Shown: piece after piece, positions 1-8,052 of the stretch
Layout of the letters: each line of letters begins with the position of its first letter
Numbering within the stretch: position 1 is the stretch's first letter
Source of the DNA: Citreimonas salinaria
GTDB lineage: Bacteria > Pseudomonadota > Alphaproteobacteria > Rhodobacterales > Rhodobacteraceae
Length of the DNA: 64,000 nucleotides
Assembly: GCF_900107235.1 (NCBI RefSeq)
Contig: NZ_FNPF01000008.1
Coordinates: forward strand, 1-64,000
Direction of reading: 5' to 3'
The notes under the pieces: model-generated
Database searches by the model: none
What the model saw: the letters and a program-made list of their open reading frames with translations, nothing else
What the model was told of the DNA's origin: nothing
Position numbers and translations under genes: made by a program

Positions 1-95
1 CTTGTAGCTCGGCGGGATTGGTCTGCTCATGCAGGCCAGCTACCACGCTGGATTCACAAGATGAATCCCTCACCTCGCCTTTGCGCAACAAAGCC
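1..95. mobile_element. possible end of an IS5-type insertion sequence
   Basis: On the minus strand this stretch begins at about 95 with GGCTTTGTTGCGCAAA, which resembles the terminal inverted repeats of IS5-family elements as I remember them. It is followed by an AT-richer sequence with a short inverted repeat around 50-70. If this is right, the element extends out of the window to the left. No transposase reading frame or target duplication can be shown here, so the call is tentative. Confidence 0.25.
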
Positions 96-618
96 GAAAT
101 GGCCGATCATGGTCGGGCGCGGGAATTTCTCGACGATGGTGAGGCCACGGCGGAGAAACTTCCGGATTCGATGCGCCTTGAAGTGGCCGAGGACTTTGCA
201 GGGCTTAAACAACGGCTGGACCGGAAGCGAGAGTCCTCTCCTGTGGCCTGCACCACGAATGCTCTTGACAGCGTTCCAGCGTCCGATGGTTAGACATCGG
301 CCTGCACAACTCATTGAGCAACATAATGCCCCGAAAAGTGTCTAAGATCTTTTAGTCCATTGATTTTGCTTGCGTGGGGCAGTCCTCCTCGGTCCGCCAC
401 CACCCCACCTACACTCGATCACGACACCCGACCGCTTTGATCCGGGCGGTCGTTCATAGGGCCTGCGATGGCTTTGTTGGCCAGAGTTCCGCAGCGGCAA
501 CGACTTCCGACATCCGGTGCAGCCGTCCTTCGTCGCGTCCGCGATCCGAATGCCTGCGCTCGAGTGTCGCCGGACCCGTGGCCGGCCCTCACGCCGCGCA
601 GGTGGGTGTCGCGGCCTG
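96..618. other. gene-poor region downstream of phoB
   Basis: No convincing coding region is seen. The left part (to about 360) is visibly less GC-rich than the rest of the window and all frames there are short and unlike known proteins. A second GGCTTTGTTG word lies on the plus strand at 470-479, pointing away from the one near 95. An inverted repeat with GACCGC arms lies near 430-452, but no T-tract follows it on either strand, so it is not called a terminator for phoB. Confidence 0.5.
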
Positions 619-1308
619 CTAGCCCAGCGCGTAGCCGGCGCCACGCACCGTGCGCACCGGATCGTCGCCGCCATGCGCGCACAGCGCCTTGCGCAGCCGG
701 CCCACATGCACGTCCACCGTCCGGCTGTCGACATAGATGTCGCGCCCCCAGACCCGGTCCAGAAGCTGTTCGCGCGACCACACGCGACCCGGCTTTTCGA
801 GGAACGTCGACAGAAGGCGGAATTCGGTCGGCCCCAACTTCACGGCCGCGCCTGCGCGCGTGACCCGATGGGTCTCCGAATCCAGTTCAATGTCCTCGAA
901 CTCCAGCCGCACGCCCACCGAAGAGGGGCGGACTCGGCGCAGTTGCGCGCGCACCCGCGCCATCAGTTCCAGGACCGAATACGGCTTGACCACGTAATCG
1001 TCCGCGCCCATTTCCAGCCCGCGCACGCGGTCGACATCCTCGGAGCGGGCGGACAGCATGATGATCGGCGTGTTGCGCGTCTGTGGCCGGATCTTCACCT
1101 GGCGGCAGACCTCGATCCCCGACAGGTTCGGCAGCATCCAGTCCAGAACGATGATGTCGGGGGCTTCCTCGACCACCTTCATCAGGCCCTCTTCGCCATC
1201 GCAGGCACGAACCACGCGAAAGCCCTCGGCCTCGAGGTTGTAGCTGAGGATTTCCTGCTGCGCGGCCTCGTCCTCGACCACCAGCACCGTCGGCTGTCCC
1301 CCGGCCAT
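619..1308 (-). CDS. phoB: phosphate regulon response regulator PhoB
   Basis: OmpR/PhoB-type response regulator of 229 residues that activates phosphate-starvation genes. The receiver domain (about 1-120) has the acidic pocket VVEDE at 10-14, the phospho-acceptor Asp56 in VLDW, and Lys108 in VVKPY. The C-terminal winged-helix DNA-binding domain (about 130-229) ends with the typical DVHVGRLRKAL recognition region and VRTVRGAGYAL. The frame is open 23 residues further upstream, but the ATG at 1308 starts directly before the receiver domain and lies 1 base after the phoU stop, so it is preferred. It is the last gene of the pst operon. The histidine kinase PhoR is not in this window. Confidence 0.95.
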   Translation of the reverse strand: MAGGQPTVLVVEDEAAQQEILSYNLEAEGFRVVRACDGEEGLMKVVEEAPDIIVLDWMLPNLSGIEVCRQVKIRPQTRNTPIIMLSARSEDVDRVRGLEMGADDYVVKPYSVLELMARVRAQLRRVRPSSVGVRLEFEDIELDSETHRVTRAGAAVKLGPTEFRLLSTFLEKPGRVWSREQLLDRVWGRDIYVDSRTVDVHVGRLRKALCAHGGDDPVRTVRGAGYALG

Positions 1309-1309
1309 C

Positions 1310-2041
1310 TCAGACGTCCCGCGCCGCGACGGGCGTGCTGAAGGCCGGGTCGCACGAGGTGCGGTCGCTTTTCGCACGCACGTCGCCGGGCCGGGTGCCC
1401 GATGTCAGGAAAACCACCTGTTCCGCGATGGACGTGACGTGATCGCCCATGCGCTCGATGTTCTTGGCGATGAAATGCAGGTGCATGCAGGGCGTGATGT
1501 TGCGCGGGTCCTCCAGCATGAAGGTCAGCAATTCCCGGAACAGCGTGTTGTAGAGCTGGTCGACGTCCAGGTCGCGCGCGATCACGTCCCGGGCCAGCGC
1601 CTCGTCGCGCTGGATATGGGCGTCGAGCGCGTCCTTGAGCATGGCTTCGACCTCGCGCGACATCCGGCGCAGCGATTTCGCGGCGCCTCCGATCTCGGGC
1701 ATCTCGATCAGGATGCCGGTGCGCTTGGCCATGTTCTTGGCCAGGTCGCCGATCCGTTCGAGGTTGGCCGACATGCGCATCACCGACAGGATCACCCGCA
1801 GGTCGATTGCCGTGGGCGCGCGTAGCGCGATGACGCGTGCGGCCTCGTCGTTGAGCATGTCCTCGAGCGCGTCGACCGCCGCGTCGCCGTCCCGGACCCG
1901 TTCGGCCAGTTCCACATCGTGCGTGGCCAGCGACTTCGCTGCGTCGCGGATCGCCGCCTCGATCAGGCCGCCCATCTTCATGATCTGCGCCTGGATGCCT
2001 TCGAGATCGCGCTCGAAGGCCGATGAGATATGCTGTTCCAT
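1310..2041 (-). CDS. phoU: phosphate transport regulator PhoU
   Basis: PhoU (243 residues) is a cytoplasmic all-helical protein with two PhoU domains (about 20-110 and 125-215). It couples the state of the Pst transporter to the PhoR/PhoB system and restrains phosphate uptake. The N-terminal HISSAFERDLEGIQ and the SVMRMSANLERIGDLAKNMA segment are typical; the E/D-rich metal-binding faces are recognisable in NLERIGDLAKN and its counterpart NIERMGDHVTSI. It lies 12 bases behind pstB and 1 base ahead of phoB, in the standard position of the operon. Confidence 0.96.
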   Translation of the reverse strand: MEQHISSAFERDLEGIQAQIMKMGGLIEAAIRDAAKSLATHDVELAERVRDGDAAVDALEDMLNDEAARVIALRAPTAIDLRVILSVMRMSANLERIGDLAKNMAKRTGILIEMPEIGGAAKSLRRMSREVEAMLKDALDAHIQRDEALARDVIARDLDVDQLYNTLFRELLTFMLEDPRNITPCMHLHFIAKNIERMGDHVTSIAEQVVFLTSGTRPGDVRAKSDRTSCDPAFSTPVAARDV

Positions 2042-2053
2042 GATGCCCTTCGC

Positions 2054-2851
2054 TTATCCGATGCGGCCGGTGATGTAGCTTTCGGTGCGCTGGTCCCGGG
2101 GATTGGTGAAGATCCTGTCCGTGTCGTCGTATTCGACCAGATCGCCGAGGTGGAAGAACGCCGTCTTCTGGCTGACGCGCGCGGCCTGCTGCATCGAATG
2201 GGTCACGATGACGACCGCGTAATCCTGCCGCAGCTCGTCGATCAGCTCCTCGACCTGGGCCGTCGCGATCGGGTCGAGGGCCGAGCACGGCTCGTCCATC
2301 AGCAGCACCTCGGGTTCGGTCGCGACGGCACGCGCGATGCACAGGCGCTGCTGCTGGCCGCCCGACAGGCCCGTACCGGGTGCGTGCAGGCGGTCCTTGA
2401 CCTCGTCCCAGATGGCGCCGCGGCGCAGGGCCTTTTCCACGATCTCGTCCAACTCGGCCTTGTTGCGCGCCATGCCGTGAATCTTCGGCCCGTAGGCAAC
2501 GTTGTCGTAGATCGACTTGGGGAAGGGGTTTGGTTTCTGGAACACCATGCCGACCTGGGCGCGCAGCTGCACGGCATCCACCGACCGCGCGTTGATGTCC
2601 CGGCCGTCCAATTCGATGTCGCCGGTCACGCGGCATGTCTCGATCGTGTCGTTCATCCGGTTGAGGCAGCGCAGGAAGGTCGACTTGCCGCAGCCCGACG
2701 GGCCGATGAATGCGGTCACGGTCCTGTCGGCGATGTCGACCGAGACGTTCCTGATCGCGTGCGTCTCGCCGTAGAACACGTCCACCGAGCGGGCCGAGAT
2801 TTTGGTGTTCGCCATGTTCACGTCCCGCTCGATCTTTCTAATGTCGTTCAT
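2054..2851 (-). CDS. pstB: phosphate ABC transporter ATP-binding protein PstB
   Basis: ATPase of the high-affinity phosphate importer, 265 residues. It has Walker [10 protein letters not shown] (50-58), the Q-loop region [10 protein letters not shown], signature LSGGQQQR (162-169), Walker B LLMDEP (183-188) and the switch His in VTHSMQQA. The [14 protein letters not shown] and [11 protein letters not shown] segments are specific to PstB. The start used gives a short N-terminal extension; an internal Met13 (MANTKISA) is an equally possible start. It lies 22 bases behind pstA. Confidence 0.96.
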   Translation of the reverse strand: MNDIRKIERDVNMANTKISARSVDVFYGETHAIRNVSVDIADRTVTAFIGPSGCGKSTFLRCLNRMNDTIETCRVTGDIELDGRDINARSVDAVQLRAQVGMVFQKPNPFPKSIYDNVAYGPKIHGMARNKAELDEIVEKALRRGAIWDEVKDRLHAPGTGLSGGQQQRLCIARAVATEPEVLLMDEPCSALDPIATAQVEELIDELRQDYAVVIVTHSMQQAARVSQKTAFFHLGDLVEYDDTDRIFTNPRDQRTESYITGRIG

Positions 2852-2873
2852 GGGCTTGTCCTTTCCGGGACGG

Positions 2874-4175
2874 TTACCATTTGCGCTGGAACTTCTGCCG
2901 CAGGAAGATCGCGACCGCGTTCATCGCCACGAGAAAGCCCAGCAGGACGAGGATCGCGGCCGATGTCCGCGAGACGAAGCCGCGCTCGGGGCTGTCGGCC
3001 CAGATGAAGATCTGCGTCGGCAGGGCGGTGGCGCTGTCGAAGGGGCCGGAGGCGGCCGAGGTGATGAAGGCGTTCATCCCGATCAGCAGCAGCGGCGCGG
3101 TTTCCCCCAGCGCCTGCGCAAGGCCGATGATGGTGCCCGTCAAGATGCCCGGCATTGCCGGCGGCAGGACGTGCTGGAACACCACCTGCTGCCGCGACGC
3201 GCCCAGGCCCATCGCTGCCTCGCGGATCGAGGGCGGCACCGCCTTCAGCGCGGCACGGGTCGCGATGATGATGGTCGGCATGGTCATCAGGGCCAGCGTC
3301 AGGCCACCGACGAACGGGACCGAGCGCGGCAGCCCGAACCAGTTGATGAACACCGCCAGCGCCAGCAGGCCGAACACCACCGAAGGCACCGCCGCGAGGT
3401 TGTTGATGTTCACCTCGATGAAGTCGCTGAGCTTGTTCTTGGGCGCGAACTCCTCGAGGTAGATCGCCGCTCCGATCCCCAGCGGGAAGGATATGAGGAA
3501 GCAGACGAGCAGCGCCCAGAACGACCCTACAAGCGCGCCCTTCAGGCCGGCGAGTTCGGGAAAGCGCGAATCCGCGTTGGTGAACAGCGCCCAGTTGAAC
3601 GGCTTGGAAACTGCCCCCTGCTCGGCGAGTGTGTCGAACCAGGCGATCTCGTTGTCCTTCACGCGGCGGAGCGCCTCGGGCGTCGCGCGCTCTATCAGGC
3701 CCTTGTTCAACTGGTCGTAGGGGTCCGAGACCGGCACCGTCATCGTGATCGTCTCTCCGATCAGGGACGGGTTGGCCACGACAAGGTCGCGCAGCATGAA
3801 CTGCGCGCCGTTGGACAGGATGCCGGCGACGCTGCGGGCGGTCGCGCGGTCCTCGGTGCCCACCTCGGGCAGCATGGACGCGAGCGAGTCCACCAGGACA
3901 TCGTCGAAATCGCCCCGGGGCAGGTCTTCGGCCTCGATCTCGTCGGGGTCAACGTAGACGTCCAGCGTCACGTGCGTCTGCGTGAACGCCTGCCAGCCCG
4001 TCGACACAAGCGACCCGACCAGGATGAACAGCATCAGGAAGGCGATGCCGATTGCGCCCATGCCCAGCCATTTCAGCCGCGCCTGTTTCGCGTGGCGCCG
4101 CTTCAGCGACGCGGCGACCAGCTCGCTCGCGCGGTTCGGGGTCCGGCCGGGCGGCCTGTTGGTGACATCGGTCAT
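2874..4175 (-). CDS. pstA: phosphate ABC transporter permease PstA
   Basis: Inner-membrane permease subunit that pairs with PstC, 433 residues. A first membrane span (about 38-60) is followed by a large periplasmic insert (to about 200) that is usual in alphaproteobacterial PstA but absent from the ~300-residue enterobacterial form. The C-terminal half carries the ABC permease core with the EAA loop [20 protein letters not shown], which contacts PstB. The gene starts 10 bases downstream of pstC and ends 22 bases ahead of pstB. Confidence 0.94.
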   Translation of the reverse strand: MTDVTNRPPGRTPNRASELVAASLKRRHAKQARLKWLGMGAIGIAFLMLFILVGSLVSTGWQAFTQTHVTLDVYVDPDEIEAEDLPRGDFDDVLVDSLASMLPEVGTEDRATARSVAGILSNGAQFMLRDLVVANPSLIGETITMTVPVSDPYDQLNKGLIERATPEALRRVKDNEIAWFDTLAEQGAVSKPFNWALFTNADSRFPELAGLKGALVGSFWALLVCFLISFPLGIGAAIYLEEFAPKNKLSDFIEVNINNLAAVPSVVFGLLALAVFINWFGLPRSVPFVGGLTLALMTMPTIIIATRAALKAVPPSIREAAMGLGASRQQVVFQHVLPPAMPGILTGTIIGLAQALGETAPLLLIGMNAFITSAASGPFDSATALPTQIFIWADSPERGFVSRTSAAILVLLGFLVAMNAVAIFLRQKFQRKW

Positions 4176-4185
4176 GGAAGGTGCC

Positions 4186-5562
4186 TCAATCGTAGGCTTC
4201 GCGGTACTTGCGCACGATGCGCAGCGCGAAGATGTTGATGACCAGGGTGACCAGGAACAGCATCATCCCCAGCGCGAAGGCCGCCAGCGTCTTAGGGTTG
4301 TCGAAGGACGTGTCGCCGATCAGCAGGGTCACGATCTGCACCGTGACCGTGGTCACGCTGTCCAGCGGGTTGATCGTCATCCGCGCCATGAGGCCCGCGG
4401 CCATCACCACGATCATGGTCTCGCCGATGGCCCGGCTGACCGCCAGCAGGATGCCTCCGACGATGCCGGGCAGGGCGGCGGGGAACAGCACGGTGGTCAT
4501 CATCTCGCCGCGCGTCGCACCAAGGCCAAGCGAGCCGTCGCGCATCGCCTGCGGCACGGCCGACAGGGCGTCGTCGGCGAAGGACGAGATGAACGGGATC
4601 AGCATGATCCCCATGACGCCGCCCGCGGCGAGCGCGGTGTTCGGCGCCACGTCGATGTCGATCGTCGCGCCGAAGGAACGGATCGCCGGCGCCACGACGA
4701 GGATGGCGAAGAAGCCGTAGACCACCGTCGGAACGCCGGCGAGGATCTCGAGCACGGGCTTCACGACCGACCGGACGCGGCCCGGCGCGAATTCGTTGAG
4801 ATAGATCGCCGACAGCAGCCCGATGGGGATGGCAACGACCAGTGCCACGACGGTGATCACCATCGTGCCAAGGATGACAGGCAGCCAGCCGAACGCGCCT
4901 TCGGCGGCGATCTGGTCCGCGCGGATCGGGATCTGCGGCTCCCAGTTCGTGCCGAACAGGAATTCCGACACGGGAACGGCCTGGAAGAACCTGTAGGTCT
5001 CGAAGGTCAGCGACAGGATGATGCCGACGGTGGTGAAGACCGCCACGGTCGAGCAGAAGATCATCAGCCCGGACACGATGCGCTCGACCCCTTGGCGCGC
5101 GCGGAAGCCCGCGGACACCCGGCTGCGGGCGAAAGCGATGATGGACAGGCCCAGGACAGCCACCACGACGACCAGCAGCCAGCCAGAGGTTTCCCGAAGC
5201 GCCACCAGCCGGTCGGCCGCGGCCAGCTTCCAGTCCTCGGGCGTGCCGAAGACGCGGCCGCCGGCGATCGACTTGATCTCGGCAAGGACAAGCTGCCTGC
5301 CGCCGGTGTCGAGGCCTTGCAGCGCGCCCTGGGGCAGGCCGCCCATGACCATCCGGTCGATGAGCGGGCCCTGCAGGACCAGCCAGGCCAGGATGATCGT
5401 CAGGACCGGCACCAGCACCAGAAGCGCCGAGAACATCCCGTGATACCCGGTCAGCGAATGGAACCGGCCGCCGCCGGCCCGGACGGACTGCGCGGCGTAG
5501 CGGTTGAGCATGTAGCCGAGAATGGCGGCCATTAGCAGCAGGAGGAATGCGAAACCGGTCAT
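4186..5562 (-). CDS. pstC: phosphate ABC transporter permease PstC
   Basis: Inner-membrane permease subunit of the phosphate importer, 458 residues. Membrane spans occur near 1-20, 40-60, 140-160 and through the C-terminal permease domain (about 230-450). The EAA-type loop DGSLGLGATRGEMMTTVLFP, and ILAGVPTVVYGFFA, are typical of PstC. The N-terminal ~150 residues are an extra domain seen in the long alphaproteobacterial PstC proteins. It follows pstS by 68 bases and overlaps nothing. Confidence 0.94.
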   Translation of the reverse strand: MTGFAFLLLLMAAILGYMLNRYAAQSVRAGGGRFHSLTGYHGMFSALLVLVPVLTIILAWLVLQGPLIDRMVMGGLPQGALQGLDTGGRQLVLAEIKSIAGGRVFGTPEDWKLAAADRLVALRETSGWLLVVVVAVLGLSIIAFARSRVSAGFRARQGVERIVSGLMIFCSTVAVFTTVGIILSLTFETYRFFQAVPVSEFLFGTNWEPQIPIRADQIAAEGAFGWLPVILGTMVITVVALVVAIPIGLLSAIYLNEFAPGRVRSVVKPVLEILAGVPTVVYGFFAILVVAPAIRSFGATIDIDVAPNTALAAGGVMGIMLIPFISSFADDALSAVPQAMRDGSLGLGATRGEMMTTVLFPAALPGIVGGILLAVSRAIGETMIVVMAAGLMARMTINPLDSVTTVTVQIVTLLIGDTSFDNPKTLAAFALGMMLFLVTLVINIFALRIVRKYREAYD

Positions 5563-5630
5563 GGGAGGCCCTGTAGTAAAGGATGCGGGCCGACAGACCG
5601 GCCCGCACGTTGGCTCAGCGAAGACGCGTG

Positions 5631-6668
5631 TTATTCCGGGGCTTCCATGGATTTGCCGTTCAGGACCGCGTCCTGCAGCTCTTCGCGGCGATCCTCGGCC
5701 AGGGCGACCAGGCCGCGCTCGGCCAGGTAGCCGTCTTCGGCCAGCGCATCGTCCGACATGTATTCCTCAAGGAACTCGTTGAGGTTCGGGATGACGCCGC
5801 GATGTGCGTTCTTCACGTAGAAGTACAGCGGACGCGAAATCGGGTAGGACTTGTCCGCGATGGTGTCGGTCGTCGGCTCGACGCCGTTGATCTTGACGCC
5901 CTTCAGCTTGTCGAGGTTCTCGTAGAGGAACGAGTAACCGAAGATGCCCATGGCGTTCGGGTCTGCCTCGAGGCGCTGCACGATCAGGTTGTCGTTCTCG
6001 CCTGCTTCGACAAAGGGCCCGTCGGTCCGCATGCGCGAGCAGTTTTCCTCGATCCAGTCGCCGTCATGACCGGCTTCCTGCACGTAGGGCAGTTCTTCGC
6101 AGCCGGCGTGCATCGCCAGCTCGACGAACGCGTCGCGGGTGCCGGAGGTTGGCGGGGGGCCGTAGGCGAGGATTTCCACGTCGGGAAGGTCGGGGTTGAT
6201 CTCGCTCCACTTGGTGTAGGGGTTGTCGACCCACTCGCCGTCGACCGGAACCTGCGCACCGAGCGCCTGGTAGATCTCGGACAGCGTCAGGTCCCAGTCG
6301 TTCTCGTTGGCGCGCGACACGGCCAGCGAGAGGCCGTCGAAGCCGATCAGCGCCTCGGAGATGTCGGTCACGCCGTTCTGCTGGCACAGCTCGTACTCCG
6401 ACGCCTTCATCGCGCGCGATGCGCCGGTGATGTCGGCGTGCTGCTCGCCGATGCCGCCGCAGAATATCTGCATGCCGCCGCCGGTGCCGGTCGATTCCAC
6501 GATCGGCGACGGGGCGCCGGTGTTGTTCGAGAACTGCTCGGCCACGGCCTGGGTGTAGGGGAACACGGTGGAGGATCCGACGATGCGGATCTCGTCACGG
6601 GCGGCGGCGGCAGTGGCAGAGACGGCCGCGAGGGCCAGCGCCGACACGGTAAGCTTGGTGAAAGACAT
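5631..6668 (-). CDS. pstS: phosphate-binding periplasmic protein PstS
   Basis: Substrate-binding protein of the phosphate importer, 345 residues. It has a signal peptide of about 22 residues ending in ATAAAA. The mature protein starts RDEIRIVGSSTVFPYTQAVA, in which the SSTVFP phosphate loop is characteristic, and GTGGGMQIFCGG follows. It belongs to the larger PstS-like family of alphaproteobacteria that can carry extra cysteine pairs (CQQNG, HAGCEEL, EENCSRM). As first gene of the operon it stands 87 bases behind a Pho box, so it should be the most strongly phosphate-controlled gene here. Confidence 0.95.
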   Translation of the reverse strand: MSFTKLTVSALALAAVSATAAAARDEIRIVGSSTVFPYTQAVAEQFSNNTGAPSPIVESTGTGGGMQIFCGGIGEQHADITGASRAMKASEYELCQQNGVTDISEALIGFDGLSLAVSRANENDWDLTLSEIYQALGAQVPVDGEWVDNPYTKWSEINPDLPDVEILAYGPPPTSGTRDAFVELAMHAGCEELPYVQEAGHDGDWIEENCSRMRTDGPFVEAGENDNLIVQRLEADPNAMGIFGYSFLYENLDKLKGVKINGVEPTTDTIADKSYPISRPLYFYVKNAHRGVIPNLNEFLEEYMSDDALAEDGYLAERGLVALAEDRREELQDAVLNGKSMEAPE

Positions 6669-6754
6669 GGTGACTCCTGTGTGCGTTCAGGGCCGGAGCA
6701 TTCGGCCTCGAAGCGCTGGCTAACGGGAGTCTGTGATGCCAATGCAAAAGTTTC

Positions 6755-6772
6755 TTGACGGTTTTGTAACAG
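6755..6772 (-). promoter_or_regulatory. Pho box upstream of pstS
   Basis: On the minus strand CTGTTAC-AAAA-CCGTCAA matches the two CTGTNAN half-sites with 4-base spacing of the PhoB box, with only the first base of the second half-site deviating. It stands 87 bases ahead of the pstS start, in the right orientation to drive pstSCAB-phoU-phoB. Confidence 0.8.
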
Positions 6773-6840
6773 CGCTCGCCGGCGGCAAAGCGCCCGCCGC
6801 GCGATGCCTGCCGAAACAATGGCGGCGCTTTCGCGTCCGC

Positions 6841-7728
6841 TCAGGTCTCGGCCGCCATGCGTCGCGCCTCGGCCAGAAGGGCGGCGATCACCGGGGTGTG
6901 GGGATCGCGGTAGGGCGCCACGAGGCCCACGGCGTGGCCCTGTTCGCCGCCCTCGATCGGTACGCTGGCCAGCGGCTTGCCGGCGGTCAGGAAGGCCGCC
7001 ATCTCGGCCGGCAGGATCGTCATCCAGTCGCCCTGTTCCACGTGCGCGACCAGCATGACGGTCGAGTTCGACTCGACCATCGCCTGCGGCTCGATCCCGG
7101 CCAGCATGAAGCAGCGGTTGATGATCCTGCGGTTCTGCATCTCGGGGGTCAGCAGGCACAGCGGCGCGTCGCGCAGGTCGGCCCAGGTCACCGAGGCACG
7201 CCCCGCCAGCGGCGCGTTCGAAGCACAGATCAGGTGGTAGTGCTCGCGGTAGAGCGGCTGCGTGCTGACCCGGCCCAGCGGCTCGTTGTCGAGGTACGAA
7301 AGACCTGCATCGGCGTCCAGGTTGTCGATCATCTGCAGGATGTCGATCGAGGACCGCGACAGCACGGTGAACCGTACCGCGGGATGCCGCCGCGCAAACC
7401 GCGCCATCAGCGTCGAGGCGCGGGTCAGCGCGGTCGGGATCACGGCGAACCGCACCGTCCCCGCCAGCCCGTGGCGCAGCGCGCGCATCTCCTGCCGCAG
7501 CTGGCGGGCGTCGCCGACGATGCGGCGCGCCCAGATCAGCGTGCTTTGCCCCTCGGGCGTCAGCCCGCCATAGCGCGACCCGCGAAAGATCAGCTGCACG
7601 CCCAGCTGTTCCTCGAGGTTCTTGATTCCGGCCGAAAGCGTGGGCTGCGTGATCCCGAGGCTTTCCGCCGCGCGCCCGAAATGCTGTTCCTTGGAGACCG
7701 CAAGGAACATCTCCAGCTTGTCGAGCAT
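6841..7728 (-). CDS. LysR-family transcriptional regulator
   Basis: LysR-type regulator of 295 residues. The winged helix-turn-helix lies at about 1-60 (FLAVSKEQHFGRAAESLGITQPTLSAGIKNLEEQLG). A linker helix follows, then the effector-binding domain (about 90-290) with FAVIPTAL at its first strand. The gene is minus strand, upstream of pstS, but the Pho box in between suggests it is not the driver of that operon. Its effector is unknown. The opposite strand starts the mnh operon about 320 bases away, so mnh is a possible divergent target. Similar regulators often stand near formate dehydrogenase genes, which are not present here. Confidence 0.85.
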   Translation of the reverse strand: MLDKLEMFLAVSKEQHFGRAAESLGITQPTLSAGIKNLEEQLGVQLIFRGSRYGGLTPEGQSTLIWARRIVGDARQLRQEMRALRHGLAGTVRFAVIPTALTRASTLMARFARRHPAVRFTVLSRSSIDILQMIDNLDADAGLSYLDNEPLGRVSTQPLYREHYHLICASNAPLAGRASVTWADLRDAPLCLLTPEMQNRRIINRCFMLAGIEPQAMVESNSTVMLVAHVEQGDWMTILPAEMAAFLTAGKPLASVPIEGGEQGHAVGLVAPYRDPHTPVIAALLAEARRMAAET

Positions 7729-8048
7729 GCAGGCTTTCCCCTGTTCGCCGGACCCAATGCGGCTATGTCGTCCAGCGCGTCAAGGCAGGCGGCGCACCGG
7801 GGCGGACCATGCACCAAGAGATTGCGCAACTGCGACATTCAGGCTTCGGCCGGTCTGTTGATAGGCTGTTTCTGTCATGGTAACGGCGACTTTCGATTGG
7901 AACAACGCGGCATAGAACGGTAGGTCTTCGCTCGAATCGTTTGGGAGGGCGGCGTGCAGAACCACAGGCAGATGGTGCATCCGGAACCGCGTCGCGCGCG
8001 AGCGGGCCTTGCATCCGCATTCATCCCACGCCGGTCGGGCCTTCCGGC
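7729..8048. other. divergent intergenic region LysR / mnh operon
   Basis: This 320-base region between the divergent LysR and mnhA starts holds no large gene. It should contain the promoters of both directions, but I see no promoter that clearly matches a consensus. The only coding signal is the short frame at 7954-8052, listed separately. Confidence 0.5.
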
Positions 8049-8052
8049 ATGA
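7954..8052 (+). CDS. possible 32-residue leader peptide coupled to mnhA
   Basis: A GTG at 7954 is preceded by a good ribosome site (GGGAGGGCG) and opens a 32-codon frame whose TGA (8050-8052) overlaps the mnhA ATG as ATGA. The deduced peptide is basic and non-hydrophobic (begins MQNHRQMVHPEPRRAR). mnhA itself has no evident Shine-Dalgarno sequence, so translational coupling from this frame would explain its expression. The same ATGA coupling is used by almost every gene of the operon. It is not a known family; chance cannot be excluded. Confidence 0.35.
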   Translation: MQNHRQMVHPEPRRARAGLASAFIPRRSGLPA

